Of a stretch of DNA of 8,561 nt, positions 1 through 6,545 are shown piece after piece. Every line of letters starts with the position of its first letter. Position 1 is the first letter of the stretch. The translations under genes and the position numbers were made by a program. This DNA comes from Acidobacteriota bacterium (GTDB lineage: Bacteria > Acidobacteriota > Terriglobia > Bryobacterales > Bryobacteraceae): the NCBI GenBank assembly GCA_016871135.1, contig VFZQ01000191.1, positions 1-8,561 on the forward strand, given 5' to 3'. The notes under the pieces were generated by a model. It did not search any database, was not told the DNA's origin, and worked only from the letters and a program-made list of their open reading frames with translations.

Positions 1-357
1 ATGTATCCCGCCGCGTATCCGGACGTGATCTCAGTCGGTGCGATGGGAGTGCCGCGGGCCGGCAAGCCGAAACGTTGGAGCCGAAGCCTGCGTGTGCCGC
101 CTCCGGACTGCTACCGCGAGGATGTGGTCGATGTCTATGCGCCCGGTGAATGTGTGCTCGCGACTTGGCCATCGACGCCGGATCACGCGGTTCGTTACTC
201 CTGCTGGTTATCCGGAACGTCGATGGCGACCCCTTTCGTTGCGGCGGCCGTTGGGGTGTTGCGCTCCCAAGGCGTTTCTGATCGAGCTCAAATACTGGAA
301 CGGCTCCGCCAGTCTCCGGCGAAAATCGATGGTGTACCCGCGTTGAAATGGCAATAA
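1..357 (+). CDS. Subtilisin-like (S8) serine protease, C-terminal part only
   Basis: This is the last 118 codons of a subtilase, a peptide-bond hydrolase using an Asp/His/Ser triad. The catalytic serine motif GTSMATP is at visible residues 72-78, with the nucleophile Ser74, followed by the small-residue helix FVAAAVGVL that normally packs behind it. The start of the visible stretch (YPAAYPDVISVGA, residues 2-14) matches the conserved strand after the oxyanion Asn of subtilases. The ATG at base 1 is therefore almost certainly an internal Met and the real start lies to the left. Catalytic Asp, His and the oxyanion Asn are outside the window. Only about 40 residues follow the serine motif, so there is no C-terminal secretion or binding domain. 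Three cysteines (37, 51, 68) lie between the strand and the serine motif; a disulfide there would suit an exported enzyme, but that is inference. Family assignment is firm; substrate and location are unknown. Confidence 0.88.
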   Translation: MYPAAYPDVISVGAMGVPRAGKPKRWSRSLRVPPPDCYREDVVDVYAPGECVLATWPSTPDHAVRYSCWLSGTSMATPFVAAAVGVLRSQGVSDRAQILERLRQSPAKIDGVPALKWQ

Positions 358-388
358 AAAAGGCCACTCATGAGCGGCCCTCTTTATT
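356..388. terminator. Bidirectional intrinsic terminator between convergent genes
   Basis: An 18-nt inverted repeat at 362-379 (GGCCACTCATGAGCGGCC) pairs 4 GC pairs, one A-C mismatch and then 3 more pairs around a very small loop. It is preceded by six A (356-361) and followed by CTCTTTATT (380-388). Read on the minus strand, the hairpin is followed by TTTTTT, a good rho-independent signal for the 85-aa gene ending at 390. On the plus strand the shorter T-rich tail can end the protease transcript. The protease stop codon (355-357) overlaps the A tract. The terminator sits in the only gap between the two convergent genes. Confidence 0.72.
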
Positions 389-389
389 G

Positions 390-647
390 CTAGTCGCCTC
401 CGCGAGTGGTAACGTCCGGCGGACCTTGCGACGGCCCGCCGCCGCCATCTTGTCCGCCGCCTTGCTTCACCTCGGCGATCGCCTTCTCCAAAAACGCCTT
501 CACTTCCGGCTTACGCGCGGCTCGCTTGTGGAGCCGCTCCAGCACCGCCAGCGTCGAGGCGTAGACCGCGCCGTCGATATTGGCGACGAGGTTCGCTTTT
601 GCCACTGTCAGTAGTGATTCCACTGGCTTCTTGGGCATCTTTGCCAT
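390..647 (-). CDS. Small protein of unknown function downstream of the kinase
   Basis: This is an 85-residue protein I do not recognise. The N-terminal part is basic (MAKMPKKP). Residues about 8-42 and 46-61 look like two amphipathic helices, joined by a basic KRAARKPE turn. Residues 63-85 are a low-complexity Gly/Pro/Gln/Asp tail and are probably disordered. There is no signal peptide, membrane segment, cysteine or metal motif. The ATG at 645-647 is supported by AAGGAG six bases upstream; the Met at residue 4 is a less likely start. It follows the kinase stop codon by 27 nt on the same strand and ends at a hairpin terminator, so it is probably the last gene of a kinase operon. A role as a kinase partner or substrate is only a guess from position. 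The clean ribosome site and the terminator make it a likely real gene. Confidence 0.72.
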   Translation of the reverse strand: MAKMPKKPVESLLTVAKANLVANIDGAVYASTLAVLERLHKRAARKPEVKAFLEKAIAEVKQGGGQDGGGGPSQGPPDVTTRGGD

Positions 648-653
648 GTCTCT

Positions 654-659
654 CTCCTT
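654..659 (-). promoter_or_regulatory. Shine-Dalgarno site of the 85-aa gene
   Basis: On the minus strand AAGGAG lies six bases before the ATG at 645-647. It lies in the 27-nt gap after the kinase stop. It decides the start of the small gene and contrasts with the kinase and glgB, which have no clear ribosome site. Confidence 0.65.
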
Positions 660-674
660 CTTTCGCTTTGATTG

Positions 675-3600
675 TTACTGCAAACTTTGCACGCGCCTAA
701 CGCGCGCCCCGACGACCGGGCGCCGCAACGACGCCGCGGCCACCGCTTCGCCGTCTCGCCTTCGCCAAGAGGCGAACGCCTCTTCGGTCCGGGTTCGCTC
801 TTGTTTCCACGCCGGATCCTTGGCGCCATGCAGCGCCTCGGTCAACACCAAACCCGAGTACCAGACGTTGTTCAGATCCTTCGTTTCCATCGCAAGCGTG
901 ACCGCTTCTCTCGCCGCCTCGGCCGCTTGTGCGTAGCGCGACCTGGACAGGTGAACCAAGGCGTAGGAATTTCTTACCAACTGCACTCGTTGTTTGTGTG
1001 CTGGAGCGGCGCGGAGCGTCGCGTCACAATATGGCAGCGCTTTGGACGGTTCGGACGATTCGGCAACCCGGCCGCACAGGCGCCAGTCGGTCTCGGTCAA
1101 CGTCCGAGTGTCGCGACTTGCTTTCGCGCGTATTCGCAGCGCTTCCAGTCTCGCGATCGATTCTGCCTGCCGGTCTTGATCGAACGCGATCGATGCCTTT
1201 TCGAATTCGACAGCGGCGGCGATTTGAGGCGTAGCCGGTTTTTCGCTCTCCACCCGGTCCAATTCCGCTTCCGCTTCGCGAAACCTTCCCAGCAATCGCA
1301 GTGCACTCGCCGTCTCAATTCGGTTGAATTGCCCGTGAGTCCGATCGCCCGCGGAGTCGAAGAATTTAGAGAATTCGGTAAAGAGCCGCACTGCCTCTTC
1401 GTATCCGCCGCGCAACAGCAGCAGCCTCGCCTTCCGTTGCCGGATACGAATCTTTTCCGCTGGAGCTTCGCTCAACGTCTCCGCCTCGGTGAACGACCTT
1501 TCGGCCTGCTCGAACTTTCCTTCGATCTGATAGGTATCACCCTGAAAGATGAGCGACTCGGCCACCATGGAAAGCTCGCCCGTTGATCGGTAGAATCCGA
1601 TCGTCTCCGGAAACATTCGGTGTGCGTCCTCCGGCCGGCCGGTTCTCAGGTATACCTGCGCCAGGCTGAGCATCGTTCTCGCCTCGGCGCGCTTCGCTCG
1701 GTGTCGCTTCGCAATCCGCAGGGCTCTCATGAAGTCTTGTTCCGCCTCTTCATACCTTCCTTGCGCGAACGGAAGAAATCCGAGGTCAAGAAGTGCGTTC
1801 ACGGCTTCCCCGCCGAGTCCGGCGCTATCGGCTATTTCCGCAGCCCGCAGCAGAAATCTCTTCGATCCCTCCGAATCGCCCTGGCGTTGCAGGATCTCCG
1901 CGCGGCGCCGAAGCACCCTCGATTCCAGGTACGGGTTATCGGTATCCTTGGTGGCTCGTTCGGCGATTTCGATTGCCTCCGCCGCCTTTGCGACCGACTG
2001 GCTGGTGAGCACCACAGCTCGCCGGTAGCTTGTCTCCCCGACACCCTCGCTATTTCCAAGCGCGCGAAATCCCGTTGCGGCTTTGTCCAACAGAACCAAC
2101 GCGGCAGAAATCTTGTCCTGCCGCCCGCGAATCACGGCGAGCCGCAGCGCCGCGCCCGGTTGGGATTCATCCTTCGCCAGAATGCTCTCGAAAACAGAAA
2201 CGGCATCCGTCGTCCGTCCGGCCAGGGTCAGCCACCGAGCACGATCCAGGCGCGCGACTCCCTGTTCCTCGAGATCTCCGATTTCTTCACGCATGGCGGC
2301 GGCCGCAATCGCCTCGTCCCACTGTCCCGTCAGTTGTGCCCGCACGCCGTCGCACAATGCGCGATCCGAACGGCTCCGCATCTTGCCGCTTACCGCCGCA
2401 AGCATTTCCTCCTGTGCGCGGTCCCGCATGTCCAGCTCTTGATACGCTTCGGCCAAGCGGCAGCGCGCCGCCGTGAAAGAACTGTCGGCCGCCAACGCAT
2501 TTTCGAATAGCTTCACCGCCTTCGTCGGCGATCCATCTCCCATCGCCGTTACACCCTCGCGATACCACCGCGCCACATCCGGCCGCAGTGGCGTAGGCGC
2601 CGAAAAGCGATCGTAGCCGAACCATGCCAGCGCAGCCAGCCCCATCGCGGCGGCCGCGAACACTGGCTTCCGCGCCGCCGTCCAAGTGATCATTGGCGCG
2701 GGCGATTCCAGCGACTCGATCAGCGCCGCTCCCGTCTCGAACCGGTCCTTCGGCGCCTGCGCCAGACACCGCAAGATCGCCGACTCCCACCGTTCGTCGA
2801 TCGACGGCGCGAACTCCCGCGGCGCCTTCGGCGTCTCCTTCAGACGGCGCACCGCGATCTGCAACGGCGAGTGTCCTTCGTGTGGCGGGCGCCCCGTCGC
2901 CATTTCGTACATCACAACGCCCAGTGAGTAGATGTCCGACGCCGGCCCGAGTTCGTTGCCTTCCAACTGCTCCGGCGACATGTAGGCCGGCGTCCCCGCC
3001 GCCCACGCCGAGCCGGTCGACACCGTGTCGTTTCCTGCCGACGATCGCGCAAGCCCGAAGTCCATCAACACCGCGCGCGGGCCTCCGCTCGATGCAACCA
3101 GGAAGATATTCGAGCCCTTCAGATCGCGATGAAGCACGCCCGCCGAATGCGCCGCATCAAGACCCGTCGCGATCTGGCGCAGCAGCGGCAACGCCTCGGC
3201 AAGCGCCATCGGTCCGTCGCGCCGGAGTTTGGCGGCAAGCGTTTCGCCGTGCAACAGCTCCATCGTCAAAAAGTCGAAGTCGTTGCTCTCGCCGGCCGGA
3301 AAAAAGTCAAAAACGCGACACACCGAACGGTGTGTCACCTGCCTCGCTAGCGCGATCTCCCGCCGGAATCGTGCCAGCGCGTGTGGGTCGCCCGCCACGG
3401 TCGCGCGAATCAATTTCACCGCGACGTGCGTGCCGAGATCGCGGTCGACCGCTTCGTATACATCTCCCATGCCTCCGCTACCGAGATGCTTCACGATCTC
3501 GAAGCGCCCGCCGAGGAGATGTCCGTCACGCAATGCCGGCCCGGTGCTCCACGCCGACAACAGACCGCGGGCGGGCGGGTCGTCGATCACCGCGCTTCCA

Positions 3601-3749
3601 TCGGCGCCTGCGAGCAACTGTTCGATCTCCGCTTGTAGACCCTCGTCGTCCTGACAGCGCTCCGCCAGCCAAGCGCTGCGTTGCTCGGCCGGCTGGTCGA
3701 GTGCGCCGAAGTAAAGTGCCTTTACTTCGCGCCATCGGGCTGGAGTCAT
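675..3749 (-). CDS. PknB-type Ser/Thr protein kinase with transmembrane segment and C-terminal TPR domain
   Basis: A 1024-aa protein that should transfer phosphate from ATP to Ser/Thr of other proteins. Residues 1-75 form the helical module that often precedes such kinases in Acidobacteriota (MTPARWREVKALY...). The kinase domain spans about 84-346: Gly-rich loop LGSGGMGDVYEA (89-100), ATP-binding Lys112, catalytic loop HRDLKGSN (207-214, Asp209, Asn214), DFG (230-232) and GTPAYMSPE (252-260). Thr/Ser at 242, 244, 245 and 253 are candidate activation-loop phosphosites. All catalytic residues are present, so it should be active. One hydrophobic segment (about 363-379) probably crosses the membrane, putting the kinase in the cytoplasm and the long alpha-helical TPR region (about 395-980, clearest at 650-830) outside. 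The start matches the usual family N-terminus but has no ribosome site; a candidate promoter abuts it. It is divergent from glgB and followed closely by a small gene. The signal and substrates are unknown. Confidence 0.95.
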   Translation of the reverse strand: MTPARWREVKALYFGALDQPAEQRSAWLAERCQDDEGLQAEIEQLLAGADGSAVIDDPPARGLLSAWSTGPALRDGHLLGGRFEIVKHLGSGGMGDVYEAVDRDLGTHVAVKLIRATVAGDPHALARFRREIALARQVTHRSVCRVFDFFPAGESNDFDFLTMELLHGETLAAKLRRDGPMALAEALPLLRQIATGLDAAHSAGVLHRDLKGSNIFLVASSGGPRAVLMDFGLARSSAGNDTVSTGSAWAAGTPAYMSPEQLEGNELGPASDIYSLGVVMYEMATGRPPHEGHSPLQIAVRRLKETPKAPREFAPSIDERWESAILRCLAQAPKDRFETGAALIESLESPAPMITWTAARKPVFAAAAMGLAALAWFGYDRFSAPTPLRPDVARWYREGVTAMGDGSPTKAVKLFENALAADSSFTAARCRLAEAYQELDMRDRAQEEMLAAVSGKMRSRSDRALCDGVRAQLTGQWDEAIAAAAMREEIGDLEEQGVARLDRARWLTLAGRTTDAVSVFESILAKDESQPGAALRLAVIRGRQDKISAALVLLDKAATGFRALGNSEGVGETSYRRAVVLTSQSVAKAAEAIEIAERATKDTDNPYLESRVLRRRAEILQRQGDSEGSKRFLLRAAEIADSAGLGGEAVNALLDLGFLPFAQGRYEEAEQDFMRALRIAKRHRAKRAEARTMLSLAQVYLRTGRPEDAHRMFPETIGFYRSTGELSMVAESLIFQGDTYQIEGKFEQAERSFTEAETLSEAPAEKIRIRQRKARLLLLRGGYEEAVRLFTEFSKFFDSAGDRTHGQFNRIETASALRLLGRFREAEAELDRVESEKPATPQIAAAVEFEKASIAFDQDRQAESIARLEALRIRAKASRDTRTLTETDWRLCGRVAESSEPSKALPYCDATLRAAPAHKQRVQLVRNSYALVHLSRSRYAQAAEAAREAVTLAMETKDLNNVWYSGLVLTEALHGAKDPAWKQERTRTEEAFASWRRRDGEAVAAASLRRPVVGARVRRVQSLQ

Positions 3750-3755
3750 TGGGAT

Positions 3756-3784
3756 ACTCTATCAAAAGGTACATGGCCCGTTAA
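3756..3784 (-). promoter_or_regulatory. Candidate sigma70-like promoter of the kinase gene, possibly leaderless
   Basis: On the minus strand TTAACG (3779-3784) and TAGAGT (3756-3761) each match 4 of 6 bases of the -35 and -10 consensus and are separated by exactly 17 bases. The ATG of the kinase begins seven bases after the -10, where transcription would normally start. The transcript would then begin at the start codon itself, which fits the lack of a Shine-Dalgarno site. Matches of this quality occur by chance in GC-rich DNA, so this is a suggestion only. Confidence 0.35.
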
Positions 3785-3826
3785 CCAGACGCGCTTGGAA
3801 TGCATCCCTCCTGGCGTAGAGCCATA

Positions 3827-5968
3827 ATGGACCCAATGGACCAAGCCACGCTCGACGCCATCGTGGGAGGGTATCACCCGGATCCCTTCGCTATCCTCGG
3901 CCCGCACGACGGCACGGTCCGGGCCTTCTTCCCTGGCGCTTCAGCCGCCTACATTGCCGACAAGCCGATGCGGCGTACACACGCTGCCGGCATTTTCGAA
4001 GCCCCGCACCAAGGCCCCTACTCACTCACCGCGCAGTATCCCGATGGCGCCACACACACCACTGCCGACCCCTATGCTTTCGGCCCCGTGTTGTCCGAAT
4101 TCGACCTCCACCTCCACACCGAAGGCCGGCTATTCCGCGCCTGGGAAACCTTCGGCGCGCATCCCCAAACAATCGACGGGGTCAAAGGCGTTCACTTCTC
4201 CGTGTGGGCGCCAGGCGCACTCACCGTGGCCGTCACCGGCGACTTCAACCACTGGCATCACACCCAGTTCCCCATGCGTTGGCGCGACGGCGGCGTCTGG
4301 GAGATTTTTCTCCCTGGCGTCAAGGCCGGAGCCGCCTACAAGTACAAGATCAAGTCCAAGGTCGACAACTACGAGGTCCTGAAAGCCGACCCTTACGCCT
4401 TCCGCGCCGAACTCCCGCCCAGCACGGCGTCGGTCATTCACGACTGTCCCGCTTTCGAATGGCGCGACGAAAAATGGATGGCCGGCCGCGCTGCGGCTAA
4501 CGCCCTCGAATCACCGATGTCGGTCTACGAAGTCCACCTTGAAAGCTGGATGAAGCATGACGGCGAGCCGCTCTCCTACCGCGAACTCGCCCGCACGTTG
4601 GTCGAATACGTCAAGCGCCTCAACTACACCCACATCGAACTCATGCCGATCCTCGAACATCCCTACGCCGGCTCGTGGGGCTATCAGGTCACCGGGTTCT
4701 TCGCGCCGACGTCTCGCTTCGGCTCTCCCGAAGACTTCATGTTTTTTGTCGACGGCTGCCACCAGGCCGGCATCGGCGTTCTGCTCGACTGGGTGCCAGG
4801 CCACTTCCCCAAGGACGAACACGGTCTCGCCTACTTTGACGGCACGGCCCTTTACGAGCACGCCGACTCCCGCATCGGCGAGCACAAGGGCTGGGGCACG
4901 AACGTCTTTAACTATGGCCGTAATGAAGTTCGATCGTTCCTCATTTCCAACGCCATCTACTGGCTCGAGAAATTCCACATCGACGGTCTTCGCGTTGACG
5001 CCGTCGCTTCCATGCTTTTCCTCGACTACTGCCGCGAACCCGGCGAATGGCTTCCCAACCAGTACGGCGGCCGCGAAAATCTCGAAGCCATCGAGTTCCT
5101 CAAACAGTTCAACATCGAAGCGCACAAGGTGCCCGGCGCCGTCACCATCGCTGAAGAGTCCACCTCGTTCGGCAATGTGACCCGGCCGGTCTATCTGAAC
5201 GGCCTCGGCTTCACCATGAAGTGGAACATGGGCTGGATGCACGACATGTTCAACTACTTCAAGTTGGACCCGGTCTTCCGCCGCTTCAATCACAACTACA
5301 TCACGTTTAGCCTGCTCTACGCGTTCAGCGAGAACTTCCTGCTGCCCGTTTCGCACGACGAAGTTGTCCACGGCAAGAGTGCGCTGGTCGGTAAGATGCC
5401 CGGCGACGAATGGCAGCGCTTCGCCAACGTTCGCGCTTTCATGGCGTACATGTACGGGCACCCCGGAAAGAAACTGCTCTTCATGGGCCAGGAGATCGGC
5501 CAGTACGAGGAGTGGGACTGGCAAGGACAGATTCGGTGGGAACTTTTACAGTACGAATTCCATCGAAAGTTGCAGCACCTCATCGCGGAGCTGAACCGGA
5601 TCTACAAAACCGAACCGGCTCTCTACGAGATCGACAACAGTTTCCAAGGCTTCGAGTGGATCGACTTTCACGACATCGATTCGTCGGTGATCTCGTTCCT
5701 CCGCCGTGCCAAGGACCCGGAGGACTTCCTCGTCTTCGCCTGCAACTTCACACCCATGCCGCGGCACAACTACAAAGTCGGAGTCCCTCGCGACGGCAAC
5801 TATATTGAGCTGCTGAATACCGACGCCGCCGATTTCGGCGGATCGAACCTGGGCAACTTCGGCTGGCGCAACGCCGATGAGACTCCGGCCCACGGCCGTC
5901 CGTTTAGTCTCACTCTTACGTTGCCGCCCCTGGCGGTCGTTGTCTTCAAGCCGCAAGCGGACGAATGA
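3827..5968 (+). CDS. glgB: 1,4-alpha-glucan (glycogen) branching enzyme GlgB
   Basis: GlgB cuts alpha-1,4-glucan chains and rejoins them through alpha-1,6 bonds, making the branches of glycogen; it is cytosolic and belongs to GH13. Numbered from the upstream ATG at 3800 (722 aa), the order is an N-terminal N1/CBM48-like domain (about 20-115, with YHPDPFAILGPH), a second CBM48 domain (about 117-222), the catalytic barrel (about 240-600) and a C-terminal beta domain. Catalytic residues align with E. coli Asp405/Glu458/Asp526: Asp400 in DGLRVDAVASM, Glu452 in TIAEEST and Asp520 in PVSHDEVVHGK. GRENLEAIEFL and GWGTNVFNYGRNE are also typical. The length equals that of usual two-CBM GlgB proteins. 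The start is uncertain: ATGs occur at 3800, 3827 and 3836 with no good ribosome site; residues 1-9 from 3800 look unlike the family, so 3827 or 3836 is preferred. No glgA, glgC, glgP or glgX is in the window. It overlaps the next gene by ATGA. Confidence 0.96.
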   Translation: MDPMDQATLDAIVGGYHPDPFAILGPHDGTVRAFFPGASAAYIADKPMRRTHAAGIFEAPHQGPYSLTAQYPDGATHTTADPYAFGPVLSEFDLHLHTEGRLFRAWETFGAHPQTIDGVKGVHFSVWAPGALTVAVTGDFNHWHHTQFPMRWRDGGVWEIFLPGVKAGAAYKYKIKSKVDNYEVLKADPYAFRAELPPSTASVIHDCPAFEWRDEKWMAGRAAANALESPMSVYEVHLESWMKHDGEPLSYRELARTLVEYVKRLNYTHIELMPILEHPYAGSWGYQVTGFFAPTSRFGSPEDFMFFVDGCHQAGIGVLLDWVPGHFPKDEHGLAYFDGTALYEHADSRIGEHKGWGTNVFNYGRNEVRSFLISNAIYWLEKFHIDGLRVDAVASMLFLDYCREPGEWLPNQYGGRENLEAIEFLKQFNIEAHKVPGAVTIAEESTSFGNVTRPVYLNGLGFTMKWNMGWMHDMFNYFKLDPVFRRFNHNYITFSLLYAFSENFLLPVSHDEVVHGKSALVGKMPGDEWQRFANVRAFMAYMYGHPGKKLLFMGQEIGQYEEWDWQGQIRWELLQYEFHRKLQHLIAELNRIYKTEPALYEIDNSFQGFEWIDFHDIDSSVISFLRRAKDPEDFLVFACNFTPMPRHNYKVGVPRDGNYIELLNTDAADFGGSNLGNFGWRNADETPAHGRPFSLTLTLPPLAVVVFKPQADE

Positions 5969-6519
5969 GCCAGGCCGCTCTCATCAATCTTGCACTCCTT
6001 CTGCTGTTCGCGCTGCAGCACTCCATCATGGCGCGGCCGTTCTTCAAACAGCGCTTCCGCGCCCGCAACCCCCGGCGTACGTATGTTCTGGCGACCTTCG
6101 CCGCGCTCGCGCTCATCTGGCGATTCTGGCAGCCAATGCCCGATGTTCTCTGGCTGTTCGACGGCGCAACCGCGCTCGGCCTCTACGCCATTTGGACCTT
6201 CGGCCTGCAGTTGATCCTGTTCGGCGCGCTGGCGATTAACTGGCGCGAACTACTCGGCATCGCCGAACCGGGTCCGCCCGCGTTCGTTACGCCGTTTCTT
6301 TACACCATCGTGCGTCACCCCATCTATCTCGGCGCGATTCTTGTTCTGTGGTCGACGCCCCGCATGACGCAAGGCCGCCTGCTGTTCGCTGCCGCGATGA
6401 CACTCTACATCCTCATCGGAATTCAATTCGAGGAACGCGATCTGGAACGCACTTTTGGTGAAATCTACCGCGTCTACAAGCGGCGCGTGCCAATGCTCAT
6501 TCCGAGTTGGCGGCGATAA
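5965..6519 (+). CDS. Short membrane methyltransferase, isoprenylcysteine methyltransferase/NnrU/MddA-like
   Basis: A 184-aa integral membrane protein with about four or five hydrophobic segments (approximately 5-23, 40-55, 66-92, 120-150). The C-terminal half carries the signature of the isoprenylcysteine carboxyl methyltransferase-like family, which methylates small or lipid substrates with S-adenosylmethionine: RHPIYLG (117-123) and EERDLERTFG...YRVYKRRVPMLIP (156-180, Glu156/Glu157). The N-terminal LALLLLFALQHSIMARPFFK and the IGIQFEERDL block resemble methanethiol S-methyltransferase (MddA) most, from memory of that family. It is shorter than MddA, which has roughly 60 more N-terminal residues and a longer loop before RHP. 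So the substrate (methanethiol, another thiol, or a lipid) cannot be stated. Its ATG overlaps the glgB stop (ATGA), implying translational coupling. No ribosome site is clear. It converges on the next gene with a 26-nt gap. Confidence 0.82.
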   Translation: MSQAALINLALLLLFALQHSIMARPFFKQRFRARNPRRTYVLATFAALALIWRFWQPMPDVLWLFDGATALGLYAIWTFGLQLILFGALAINWRELLGIAEPGPPAFVTPFLYTIVRHPIYLGAILVLWSTPRMTQGRLLFAAAMTLYILIGIQFEERDLERTFGEIYRVYKRRVPMLIPSWRR

Positions 6520-6545
6520 CTTCCGATTCGTGCCGTGAGCGCGGT

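Noticed and set aside
1..3. ATG at base 1 as the true start of the protease
   Set aside because: The visible sequence begins inside the conserved subtilase core, and the Asp, His and Asn regions must lie upstream.
672..2510. Two long plus-strand frames (672-1586 and 1620-2510) opposite the TPR region
   Set aside because: Both are antisense to a continuous TPR-coding frame, with Arg-rich composition and no domain signature.
2693..3784. 363-aa open frame on the plus strand opposite the kinase domain
   Set aside because: It is Arg/Pro/Ser-rich low-complexity translation opposite an unmistakable kinase domain, typical of a GC-rich shadow frame.
4511..5524. 337-aa open frame on the minus strand inside glgB
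   Set aside because: It is antisense to the conserved catalytic barrel of glgB. Its composition (Val/Asp/Glu-rich) is the mirror of the coding strand's codon bias, and it shows no recognisable domain.
6520..6545. Possible terminator between the convergent methyltransferase and phosphatase genes
   Set aside because: The 26-nt gap has no convincing stem with a T tract on either strand.
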